Below, piece after piece: positions 52,794 through 63,200 of a stretch of 64,000 nt of DNA. The DNA lies in contig CADCAG010000011.1 in assembly GCA_902799355.1 (NCBI GenBank), positions 1 through 64,000 of the forward strand, written 5' to 3'. A program made the position numbers and the translations under genes. Below the pieces are notes generated by a model. The model saw only the letters and a program-made list of their open reading frames with translations. It had not been told where the DNA came from and made no database searches. Each line of letters begins with the position of its first letter. The first letter of the stretch is position 1. Source of the stretch: an uncultured Bacteroidales bacterium (GTDB lineage Bacteria > Bacteroidota > Bacteroidia > Bacteroidales > Bacteroidaceae).

Positions 52794-53719
52794 GATGGCC
52801 GTTTCTGGTCAAACAACTTCTGCTTCTCCTCCTTGGTCAGACTGTCGTAGCCACTCTTGCGTATCTTGTCCAAGATGGCGTCAACCTCTTCCTGGTTCTT
52901 ACGCTGGCGCTCGTTATACTCTTCGTCAGTCTCACGGCGCTGCTCCTCCCAACGCGTCTGCTCAGCATGCATGTGCTGGCTGCGCTGGCGCTCCTCATAC
53001 TTGCGGCGCAAGTTGTCAAAGAACTCCTGACCATAGCTACGTCCAAAGCGCTGACTACTGTCTGGATGCTTCCGCCAATAGCGTATCAGCAGGAAACCGA
53101 AGAGCATACCACCCAGGTGTGCCATGTGTGCCACACCATCGCCAGGGCCACTCATCGCTGAGAACAACTCTATGACAATATATCCCACGATGAGCCACTT
53201 GGCCTTGATGGGGAATGGGAACGGGATAATAAACAGACGTTCGTTGGGGAATATCATACCGAAGGCCAGCAGGATGCCATAGACGGCACCCGACGCACCG
53301 ATGGTCGTCCACATATTAATATAGCTGTCCATGGAGATCTGAGCACCACCCATATTGACATACTGATAGGCCGCAAGTCCCTGTGCCATATAGCTTCCAT
53401 ACTGCACCAACTCCTGTACGATACCAGCACCGACGCCACACACAATGTAATAAAAAAGGAATTTCTTCGGACCCCATACGCGCTCTATCACGGAACCGAA
53501 CATCCACAAGGCAAACATATTAAATAGGATATGTGTGAAACTGCCATGGAGGAACATATAGGTCAGGAACTGATACACGCGGAAGTCGCTGGCCATGAAA
53601 AAGTGGAGACCCAGCAGACCGTTCAGGTCTACCCCACTGCCCTTTAGCACCCACGTGGCGGCATAAGCCAGGATATTGATGACCAGCAGATTCTTGGTCA
53701 TGCTTGGTATATTGTTCAT
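52790..53719 (-). CDS. Rhomboid-family intramembrane serine protease
   Basis: 309 residues. Six transmembrane helices; the catalytic Ser lies in GASGAVYGILLAFG and the His in HMAHLGGMLFGFLLI; HGSFTHILFNMFALWMFG is the L1/TM2 signature. A charged cytoplasmic C-terminal tail (about 215-309) is helical and Glu/Arg rich. It cleaves transmembrane segments; targets unknown. It is the first gene of a two-gene unit with the EEP protein. Confidence 0.92.
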   Translation of the reverse strand: MNNIPSMTKNLLVINILAYAATWVLKGSGVDLNGLLGLHFFMASDFRVYQFLTYMFLHGSFTHILFNMFALWMFGSVIERVWGPKKFLFYYIVCGVGAGIVQELVQYGSYMAQGLAAYQYVNMGGAQISMDSYINMWTTIGASGAVYGILLAFGMIFPNERLFIIPFPFPIKAKWLIVGYIVIELFSAMSGPGDGVAHMAHLGGMLFGFLLIRYWRKHPDSSQRFGRSYGQEFFDNLRRKYEERQRSQHMHAEQTRWEEQRRETDEEYNERQRKNQEEVDAILDKIRKSGYDSLTKEEKQKLFDQKRPS

Positions 53720-53883
53720 CTTCTATCTACTATTTGTCGAATTACTATTTTTCTATTATTCCCTTGTAGCAACAAATGTGCCACTTATGGCCGCAAAATT
53801 ACGAAAAATATCTGGTTTTTGGCACCAAAATAGGCCAATACACACTTTTTTTTACTAAAATAGCAATTTTTTTTGCATTTTTG

Positions 53884-53914
53884 TTTGTTTTTTCCCAACT
53901 TTATCCTATATTTG
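53884..53914 (+). promoter_or_regulatory. Promoter of the HU gene
   Basis: TTTG at 53884-53887 as -33 and TATATTTG at 53907-53914 as -7 with a 19-bp spacer, a near-ideal Bacteroidota housekeeping promoter, 52 bp before the ATG. Confidence 0.75.
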
Positions 53915-53966
53915 CGTTCAGAAATCGACTTAAACTATTTATCATTCACTTTAAAACAACAAAATT

Positions 53967-54242
53967 ATGAACAAAACAGAATTGATCGATCAGATTGCAG
54001 CAGGTGCTGGTCTGACAAAAGTTGACGCAAAGAAAGCTCTGGACGCTACTGTAGCAGCTATCAAGGACGCTCTCGTAAAGGGTGACAAGATCCAGCTCGT
54101 TGGTTTCGGTACTTTCGCTGTTGCTGAGAAGCCCGCTCGTGAGGGTATCAACCCCGCTACCAAGCAGAAGATTAAGATCGCTGCCAAGAAGGTTGCTAAG
54201 TTCAAGGCTGGCGCTGAGCTCGCTGAGGCTGTCAACAAGTAA
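53967..54242 (+). CDS. hup: HU-family DNA-binding protein
   Basis: 91 residues, the usual HU length: MNKTELIDQIAAGAGLTKVDAKKALDA with helix-turn-helix dimer interface, GDKIQLVGFGTFAVAEKPAREGINPATKQKIKI with the DNA-binding arm, and an Ala-rich C-terminus. Codon use is strongly biased to a few codons, as for a highly expressed nucleoid protein. It bends and packs DNA. Monocistronic, ending in a strong hairpin terminator. Confidence 0.96.
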   Translation: MNKTELIDQIAAGAGLTKVDAKKALDATVAAIKDALVKGDKIQLVGFGTFAVAEKPAREGINPATKQKIKIAAKKVAKFKAGAELAEAVNK

Positions 54243-54263
54243 TTCTTGTTAAGAAAAAATCAC

Positions 54264-54295
54264 AAGAGGACTTCACTACGGTGAGGTCCTCTTTT
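54264..54295 (+). terminator. Terminator of the HU gene
   Basis: AAGAGGAC (54264-54271) and GTCCTCTT (54286-54293) with a nested CAC/GTG pair and TACG loop, ending in Ts. Confidence 0.85.
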
Positions 54296-54304
54296 CGTTG
54301 GTAT

Positions 54305-54420
54305 AGCTATTACGCTTACGAGAACAGCTAATACGTTCACGAGACAGCTGTATAAGTACCCTGTATACAGCTAATACGCGTCTGTATTAGCTGTTCCCGC
54401 GTCTGTATCAGCTGTATTTC
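54305..54420. repeat. Cluster of AGCTAATACG-type repeats and inverted repeats
   Basis: Several diverged copies of an ACAGCTAATACG word. 54326-54353 matches the unit at 39522-39549. ACAGCTAATAC (54367-54377) and GTATTAGCTGT (54384-54394) form a perfect 11-bp stem with a 6-nt loop. No coding potential seen; 54296-54483 is otherwise empty. Confidence 0.6.
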
Positions 54421-54483
54421 CGGCTTCACATTATTTAACGTGACGCCGTAGGGGAAAACCTTGGATTTCGTCAAAAAATGTAT

Positions 54484-54491
54484 TAACTTTG
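54484..54491 (+). promoter_or_regulatory. -7 box of the histidine phosphatase gene
   Basis: TAACTTTG (TAnnTTTG), 110 bp before the ATG at 54602, leaving a leader of about 100 nt. Confidence 0.55.
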
Positions 54492-54501
54492 CAGGGCAGC
54501 C

Positions 54502-54568
54502 AGCCCCGCCAAGGGGCTACATCTACTCCGTAGATGGCTTTTAGATGCCTTAGAGAAGGCATCGGAGT
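54502..54568 (+). other. Structured 5' leader with three tandem hairpins
   Basis: AGCCCC/GGGGCT (54502-54518), CATCTAC/GTAGATG (54520-54536) and GATGCCTT/AAGGCATC (54544-54563) follow each other. ACTCCG (54525-54530) can alternatively pair with CGGAGT (54563-54568), which would disrupt the second hairpin. This looks like a regulatory leader; no known riboswitch class was recognised. Confidence 0.5.
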
Positions 54569-54601
54569 ATTGAACTATTAACTTAACAACAACACAACAC
54601 A

Positions 54602-55870
54602 ATGAAAAAAATCTTCCATATCCTACTATTGTTGGGTATTGTACTGACATCATGGGCACAAGGCAGCAACGCCTTGGAGCAAGTAAAGGCTGACCCACGG
54701 AAAGCCTACGGCACGGACTACCCCTACCCGTACGAGAAGGTAGCACTGACGAAAGCGCCCAGCGGCTACAAGGCTTTCTACATCAGCCACTATGGTCGTC
54801 ACGGCTCGCGCTACTACTGGAACGACGTGCTGTATCGTGAGATGGACTCACTACTCAACAAGGCGCACGACCTCGGACAGCTGACACCTGTCGGCGAGGC
54901 ATTCCGCGAGAAGTATAATGCCTGCAAAGGCGAGCTGGCCCTGGGCGTTAGTGAGCTGAGCGACAAGGGATGGGAACAGCACCAGTTTATTGCACGTACC
55001 ATGTATAACAACTTCCCAGAGGTCTTCAAGAACGGTGGCGACGTATATGCCATCTCCTCACTGGTAGGTCGCTGCGTAATGAGTATGGCGGCATTCTGTC
55101 TGGAATTGAAGCAACAGAACCCGAAGATTGAGATTCGCGAGGAGTCGGCACGCAAGGTGTTAGACGGTGTAAAGCCCGACGATCGTCAGAACCCACTGCG
55201 CCACCGCTGGCCACGCTCTAAGCCCCGCTATGAGAAGAACAGGGGTATGTTCCAAGGAAAAGACACGTTGAGAAACGTCATCGTGCCCCGCGTATTTACC
55301 AGCACGGAGGGACTGCCAGGCAATCCGCACCATATCGGCAGCAACCTCATCAACCTCTATACCTCACTGCCCAGCATCGGTCATGAGGGCATGATGGAGG
55401 GTATCATCACTGACGAGGAGCTGGCAGCACGCTGGGAGGCAGAGAATCTGGGTGGCTACTCGTGGGTATTCGGACCTCGCTACGACATGATACCCATCCT
55501 GCAAGACATCATCAAGAAGGCTGACGACGTGCTAAACGGCAAGACTCAACGAGCAGCAGACCTGCGCTTCGGTCACGACACCTGTCTGGGACCACTCACC
55601 GTGCTGATGGGCATTAATGGTGCAGACAAGGATCCAGAGGACCCCTACGAAGTCAAGAACTGCTACCAGACATGGGAGACTTGTAAGGCCTCGAACCTAC
55701 AGCTGATATTCTACCAGAGTAAGAAACAGGGTCAGGACATTCTGGTGAAGTGTCTGCTGAACGGTCAGGAGGCTACACTGCCACTGCCGTCAGACCAATT
55801 CCCTTACTACCGCTGGCAGGACTTCAAGAAGTTCTATACCGACCTTTGCAACAGCGTGCAGTACCAGTAA
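54602..55870 (+). CDS. Secreted histidine-type phosphatase (acid phosphatase/phytase clade)
   Basis: 422 residues with a signal peptide ending near SWAQ. The phosphohistidine motif is SHYGRHGSRYYW (RHGxR) and the proton donor motif is FGHDTCLGPL (HD), as in branch 2 histidine acid phosphatases. It probably acts in the periplasm on phosphate monoesters; phytate is possible but not shown. It is monocistronic with an unusual hairpin-rich leader and a terminator shared with rpoC. Confidence 0.88.
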   Translation: MKKIFHILLLLGIVLTSWAQGSNALEQVKADPRKAYGTDYPYPYEKVALTKAPSGYKAFYISHYGRHGSRYYWNDVLYREMDSLLNKAHDLGQLTPVGEAFREKYNACKGELALGVSELSDKGWEQHQFIARTMYNNFPEVFKNGGDVYAISSLVGRCVMSMAAFCLELKQQNPKIEIREESARKVLDGVKPDDRQNPLRHRWPRSKPRYEKNRGMFQGKDTLRNVIVPRVFTSTEGLPGNPHHIGSNLINLYTSLPSIGHEGMMEGIITDEELAARWEAENLGGYSWVFGPRYDMIPILQDIIKKADDVLNGKTQRAADLRFGHDTCLGPLTVLMGINGADKDPEDPYEVKNCYQTWETCKASNLQLIFYQSKKQGQDILVKCLLNGQEATLPLPSDQFPYYRWQDFKKFYTDLCNSVQYQ

Positions 55871-55919
55871 TCGAGTGTTCGGAACGGTTCCGCCGTTCCG
55901 TTCCTTTTCACATAAAAAC

Positions 55920-55955
55920 AACGCCCATCGATGCTAACTCAGCACGATGGGCGTT
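55920..55955. terminator. Bidirectional terminator between phosphatase and rpoC
   Basis: AACGCCCATCG (55920-55930) and CGATGGGCGTT (55945-55955), 14-nt loop, between convergent genes. Confidence 0.8.
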
Positions 55956-55978
55956 TCTAGTATAGTGGGAATGAAAAA

Positions 55979-58900
55979 TTATTCCATCACGTTCTCCTCA
56001 CCAAAGTCGAGGACATTCTTCTTGTTGGCCTGCATGCGCTCGTACTCTTCCTTAGAGCCGACGATGATCTTGTCGAACTCGCGGAGACCAGTACCAGCAG
56101 GAATGAGGTGACCGGCAATCACGTTCTCCTTCATACCCTCCAGGTTGTCGCTCTTACCGCGGATAGCAGCCTCATTGAGCACCTTAGTGGTCTCCTGGAA
56201 CGAAGCAGCCGACATGAACGACTTGGTCTGCAGAGCTGCACGGGTAATACCCTGCAGAATCTGGGTAGACGTAGCGGGCACAGCATCGCGAACCTGTACG
56301 AGACGGAGGTCACGGCGCTTCAGGCTTGAGTTCTCGTCGCGCAGCTTGCGAGCGGTAACGATCTGACCCTTCTGGAGGTTCTCAGAGTCACCAGCGTCAA
56401 CGACAACCTTCTTACCCCAGATGCGGTCGTTCTCCTCAGCGAAGTCGAGCTTGTCGACAATCTGCTGCTCGAGGAACGTGGTATCGCCTGGATCGTTGAT
56501 CTCTACCTTACGCATCATCTGACGAACGATAATCTCGAAGTGCTTATCGTTGATCTTCACACCCTGCAGACGGTAAACGTCCTGTACCTCATTGACGATG
56601 TACTCCTGAACAGCCGTGGGACCCTTGATGGCGAGGATGTCGGCAGGAGTGATAACACCATCAGAGAGTGGTGTACCAGCACGTACGGCGTCGTGCTCCT
56701 GTACCAGAATCTGCTTAGACAGCGATACGAGGTACTTGCGCTGCTCACCAGTCTTTGAGGTTACAATAATTTCACGGTTACCACGCTTTACCTTACCCAT
56801 GGTGACCTCACCATCGATTTCAGATACGATAGCGGGGTTCGATGGGTTACGAGCCTCGAAGAGCTCAGTAACACGGGGCAGACCACCGGTGATATCACCA
56901 CCCTTGGCAGCAGCACGTGGAATCTTGACGAGGGTCTCACCAGTCTTAACAGTCTGGCCGTCCTCAACAACTACGTGACCACCCACAGGGAAGTTATAGG
57001 TACCTACAACGTCACCATTGGCATCGATGATGTCACAGGTGGGCACCTTAGACTTATCCTTAGACTCAGTAACGATCTTCTCGGTCAAACCGGTCGTTTC
57101 GTCGGTCTCAGCACGGAAGGTGATACCCTCGATAACATCGTGGAACTTCAGTGTACCGGCATACTCAGTAACGATGACGGCATTGAAGGGGTCCCACTGG
57201 GCAATCTTCTCGCCCTTCTTAACGGTGTCACCATTCTTGAAGTAGAGTGACGAACCGTAAGGAACGTTGACGGTAGACAGCACGATGTTGGTATTCTTGT
57301 CTACGAAACGCATTTCACCCAGACGGCTGACAACCATCTCGCACTCGCGGCCATCCTCATCGAATGGAACGGTACGAACCTCTTCCAGCTCAATCTTAGA
57401 ATCGTTCTTAGCAACGATGCTGGCATTAGCTGCTGCGTTGGCAGCGACACCACCGGCGTGGAACGTACGCAGTGTCAGCTGAGTACCTGGCTCACCGATA
57501 GCCTGTGCAGCGATGACACCGACAGCCTCACCCTTCTGAACCATCTTACGGGTTGCGAGGTTACGACCGTAACACTTCATGCAGACGCCATGCTTAGACT
57601 CACAGGTGAGCACGGAACGAATCTCGACGCTCTCGATAGGTGAGTCCTCGATAGCCTGTGCGATAGGCTCAGTAATCTCCTCACCAGCAGCTACGATGAG
57701 CTCACCAGTAGAAGGATGGATGATATCGTGAACAGAGACACGACCGAGGATGCGCTCATACAGCGTTGAAATGACCTCGTCGCCGTTCTTCAGCGCGGTG
57801 CAGACGAGTCCGCGGAGCGTACCGCAGTCTTCCTCATTAATAATCACGTCGTGGGAGACGTCAACAAGACGACGGGTCAGGTAACCAGCGTCGGCCGTCT
57901 TCATGGCGGTATCGGCAAGACCCTTACGAGCACCGTGGGTAGAGATAAAGTACTCCAGCACTGACATACCCTCCTTGAAGTTTGACAGAATGGGGTTCTC
58001 AATAATCTGAGCACCCTCAGCACCTGCCTTCTGGGGCTTGGCCATCAGACCACGCATACCAGACAGCTGGCGGATCTGGTCCTTACTACCACGGGCACCA
58101 GAGTCAAGCATCATGAATACGGCGTTGAAGCCCTGGTCGGCCTCAGTCATCTCCTTCATCAGCACATTACCCAGGTCGTTGTTGACGTGAGTCCAGGTAT
58201 CGATAACCTGGTTGTAACGTTCGTTGTCGGTGATGAAACCCATATTATAGTTCTCGGTAATCTGCTGGATCTCGGCATTACCCTTTTCGATCAGTTCCTT
58301 CTTGGACTCAGGAATGATGATATCGTCAAGGTTGAACGACAGACCAGCCTCATAAGCCATGCGGTAACCGAGGTTCTTGATACCATCCAGGAACTCACAA
58401 GCCTCAGCAAAACCTACATTCTTGATAACGTCGGCAATAATGTCGCGCAGACTCTTCTTGGAAACGATCTTGTTGACGAAACCAACCTCCTTAGGAATGA
58501 TGCCGTTAACGATGACACGACCTACAGAGGTCTCTACCATGTGGCGGCAGGGCTTGCCGTCGACAATGTCGTCGACCATAACCTTTACCTGAGCGTGCAG
58601 GTCGCACTTGCCCTCATTGTGAGCAATGATTGCCTCCTCAGGACCGTAGAAGGTCAGTCCCTCACCCTTGGCGCCTGGACGTATCTTAGAGATGTAGTAC
58701 AGACCGAGCACCATATCCTGTGAAGGAACGGTGATAGGAGCACCATTGGCAGGGTTCAGAATATTGTGGCTCTGGAGCATCAGAATCTGTGCCTCCAGGA
58801 TAGCCTCGTTAGACAGGGGAAGGTGGACAGCCATCTGGTCACCATCGAAGTCGGCGTTGAACGCGGTACAAGCCAGTGGGTGCAGCTGGATAGCCTTACC

Positions 58901-60245
58901 CTCGATGAGCTTGGGCTGGAAAGCCTGGATACCCAGACGGTGCAGTGTTGGTGCACGGTTCAGCAGTACGGGATGACCCTTCATGACGTTCTCCAGAATA
59001 TCCCAGATGACGGGCTCGCGGCGGTCGACAATCTTCTTAGCAGACTTCACCGTCTTCACGATGCCACGCTCGATGAGCTTACGGATGATAAATGGCTTAT
59101 AGAGCTCAGCGGCCATCAGCTTAGGCAGACCGCACTCACCCATCTTCAGCTCAGGACCTACGACGATAACCGAACGTGCTGAGTAGTCAACACGCTTACC
59201 GAGCAAGTTCTGACGGAAGCGGCCCTGCTTACCTTTCAGTGAGTCAGAGAGTGACTTCAGAGGACGGTTGCTATCGCTCTTCACAGCAGAAGACTTACGG
59301 CTGTTGTCAAAGAGTGAGTCGACTGCTTCCTGCAGCATACGCTTCTCGTTGCGCAGGATGACCTCGGGAGCATGAATCTCCATGAGGCGCTTCAGACGGT
59401 TGTTACGAATGATGACACGACGATAGAGGTCGTTCAGGTCTGAGGTAGCGAAACGGCCACCATCCAGGGGAACGAGAGGACGCAGCTCAGGAGGAGTAAC
59501 GGGGATAATCTTCATGATCATCCACTCAGGACGGTTGATGCCCTTCTCCACGGATGAGCGGAAAGCCTCTACCACCTGCAGACGCTTCAGAGCCTCGTTC
59601 TTACGCTGCATAGAAGAGTCGCTATTGGCGCGGTCACGCAGCTCGTAAGACAGTGAGTCGAGGTCGAGACGAACGAGGAGGTCGTAGATAGCCTCAGCAC
59701 CCATCTTACAGATGAACTTGTTGGGGTCGCTGTCCTCCAGGTAGTCGTTGTCAGCAGGAATCTGGTTGTCAACAATCTCGTTGTACTCCTCCTCAGAGAG
59801 CAGGTCGTACATCTGAGAACCCAGTGCGGGGTTGCCATCAGCATCCTTCTTGCCAGCCATGATACCAGGCTGGATAACCACGTAGCGCTCGTAGTAGATG
59901 ATAGCGTCGAGCTTCTTGGTGGGCAGACCCAGCAGGTAACCAATCTTGTTAGGCAGTGAGCGGAAGTACCAGATGTGAGCTACGGGCACAACAAGCTCGA
60001 TGTGACCAGTACGCTCACGACGTACCTTCTTCTCGGTAACCTCTACACCACAACGGTCGCAGACGATACCCTTATAACGGATGCGCTTGTACTTACCGCA
60101 GGCACACTCATAGTCCTTGGTAGGACCTGGTCTCAGGCTTGGTGACCTCACCGAAAGAGTTCTCAAGGATCTCCTCGGGTGATGCCAGACCGATGGTAAT
60201 CTTCTGGAAATTACTCTTTATCTTTGTATCTTTCTTGAAAGCCAT
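55979..60245 (-). CDS. rpoC: RNA polymerase beta' subunit, frame broken by a short deletion near the 5' end
   Basis: The normal start is at 60245 ([20 protein letters not shown]). The frame runs 39 codons to KPET (60131-60129) and then must shift at 60128 to continue with [20 protein letters not shown]. Compared with Bacteroidota RpoC as I know it, about 19 residues (the block ending CERIF) are missing, i.e. about 56 bp, which is not a multiple of three. From 60127 to 55979 the frame is intact and complete: zinc ribbon, [16 protein letters not shown] catalytic loop, trigger-loop region and C-terminus. Because rpoC is essential, an assembly or sequencing error is the likely reason. It follows rpoB by 44 bp of TTTAATC repeats. 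Confidence 0.93.
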
Positions 60246-60289
60246 ATTTCAATTCTTAATATTTAATCTTTAATCTTTAATCTCTGAGA

Positions 60290-63200
60290 TTAGTCCATCT
60301 TAATGCTGAGACCCAGACCCTTCAACTCGTGCAGCAGCACGTTGAGTGACTCAGGAATACCAGGAGTAGGCATAGGCTCACCCTTGACGATGGCCTCATA
60401 AGCTTTAGCACGACCAACAACATCGTCAGACTTGATGGTCAGAATCTCCTGCAGCACATGGCTGGCACCGAAGGCCTCAAGGGCCCAAACCTCCATCTCA
60501 CCAAAACGCTGACCACCGAACTGGGCCTTACCACCGAGTGGCTGCTGCGTAATGAGTGAGTACGGACCAATAGAACGGGCGTGCATCTTATCCTCAACCA
60601 TGTGACCGAGCTTGAGGAAGTAGGTAATACCTACAGTAGCAGGCTGATCGAACTTCTCACCGGTCTCACCATCATACAGATGGGTAGAGCACAGGCGGGG
60701 CAGACCTGCCTTGTCAGTCCACTCAGCAAGGTCATCGAGCTTAGCACCGTCGAAGATAGGAGTAGCAAACTTCACACCCAGACGCTTACCGGCAGCACCG
60801 AGGATAGCCTCGAAGATCTGACCAAGGTTCATACGTGAAGGCACACCCAGCGGGTTCAGTACCAAGTCAACGGGACGACCATCCTCGAGGAATGGCATAT
60901 CCTCCTGACGTACCACCTTAGAGACGATACCCTTGTTACCGTGGCGACCGGCCAGCTTATCACCGACACCGATCTTACGCTTCTTGGCAACATATACCTT
61001 AGCCATCTGCAGGATACCTGAAGGCAGCTCGTCACCAATGGTGATGGCAAACTTCTTACGCTTCATCTCGGCATCGAGCAGCTTGAACTTCTTCATGTAG
61101 TTAATGATCAGCTTACCGATGAGCTCATTCTTGTGCTCGTCATTGGTCCAGTTACTGATCTGGATGTCACCGTACTCGAGGTTCTTCAGGTTGGTAACAG
61201 TGAACTTAGAACCCTTAGAGATAATCTCTGCACCAGTGTAGTCCTTCACACCCTGTGAAGTCTTACCCTTGGTCAGGGTCATCAGCTTCTCAACCAGGAT
61301 ATCCTTCAGGTCGTCGCACTTAGCCTCGTACTCCTCGTCAATCTTAGCCAGCGTGATCTTATCCTGCTGCTTGGTCTGACGGGTCTTCACGGCACGTGTA
61401 AAGAGCTTCTTATCGATGATGACACCAGTCAGTGAGGGGTTAGCCTTCAGTGAAGAATCTTTCACATCACCAGCCTTGTCACCGAAGATGGCGCGGAGCA
61501 GCTTCTCTTCAGGAGAAGGATCGCTCTCACCCTTAGGTGAAATCTTACCAATCAGGATGTCGCCTGGCTCTACGCGGGCACCGACACGGATGATACCGTT
61601 CTCGTCGAGGTCCTTAGTAGCTTCCTCGCTGACATTGGGGATATCTGAGGTGAACTCCTCAGCACCGCGCTTGGTCTCACGAACGTCGAGAGAGTACTCA
61701 TCAACGTGTACAGAGGTCAGCACGTCCTCACGAACGATGCGCTCGTTGAGCACGATAGCATCCTCATAGTTGTAACCCTTCCAAGGCATGTAGGCTACCA
61801 ACAGGTTGCGACCCAGTGCGAGTTCGCCATTCTCAGTAGCATAACCCTCAGTAAGGATGTCGCCCTTCTTCACACGCTGACCCTTGTTACAGATAGGACG
61901 CAGGTCGATAGTCATGTTCTGGTTGGTACGACGGAACTTAGGAATGCGGTACTCCTTCATAGCGGGTTCGAAGCTGACGAACTCCTCATCATCTGTACGA
62001 TCGTAGAGGATACGGATGGTGGTAGCATCAACATAGTCGATGACACCCTCGCCCTCGGCAGTAATCATGGTACGAGAGTCTTCGCAGACCTGCTTCTCGA
62101 TACCGGTACCTACGATAGGAGCTTCGTTGTGGAGTAGAGGAACAGCCTGGCGCATCATGTTCGATCCCATCAGTGCACGGTGAGCATCGTCGTGCTCCAA
62201 GAAAGGAATCAGTGATGCAGCGATAGAGGCAATCTGCTGGGGCGATACGTCCATCAGGTCTACCTGTGTGGGAGGCACAACGGGGAAGTCAGCATCCTGA
62301 CGGCACTTAACGACCTTGCGGATAAAGGTACCATCGTCGTTCAGCGGAGCATTACCCTGACCGATAACGTGGCTCTCCTCTTCCTCAGCGGTGAGATAGA
62401 CGATATCGTCGTTATTCAAGTTGGCAATACCATTCTCCACCTTACGGTAAGGAGTAGAGATAAAGCCAAGCTCGTTAATCTTTGCATAGACACACAGTGA
62501 CGAAATCAGACCGATGTTAGGACCTTCAGGGCTCTCAATCGGGCAGAGACGACCATAGTGTGTATAGTGTACGTCACGAACCTCGAAACCAGCACGCTCA
62601 CGAGACAGACCGCCAGGACCCAGTGCAGAGAGACGACGCTTGTGGGTCACCTCAGCCAGCGGGTTGGTCTGGTCCATGAACTGTGACAACGGGTTGGTAC
62701 CGAAGAACGAGTTGATGACACTCGAAATAGTCTTTGCATTGATCAGGTCGGTAGGAGTGAACACCTCGTTGTCGCGAACGTTCATGCGCTCACGGATGGT
62801 ACGGCTCATACGTGCCAGACCAATAGAGAACTGGTTAGAAAGCTGCTCACCAACGGTGCGTACGCGACGGTTTGACAGGTGGTCGATATCGTCGACAGCA
62901 GCCTTTGAGTTAATCAGCTGGATGAGGTACTTGATAATCTCAATGATATCCTCCTTGGTCAGCACACGGACATCCATGTCAGTGTCCAAGCCCAGCTTCT
63001 TGTTGATACGGTAACGACCTACATCACCCAGGTCGTAACGCTTGTCAGAGAAGAACAGGTTTTGGATAACCTCACGAGCACTGGCATCATCGGCAGGATC
63101 TGCATTACGCAGCTGGCGATAGATGTAGAGCACAGCCTCTTTCTCTGAGTTTGAGGGGTCCTTCTGCAGAGTGTTGAAGATGATAGAGTAGTCCTGAGCC

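Noticed and set aside
54305-54420. CRISPR array downstream of HU
   Set aside because: The repeats are unevenly spaced, diverged and partly inverted, there are no spacers of equal size and no cas genes.
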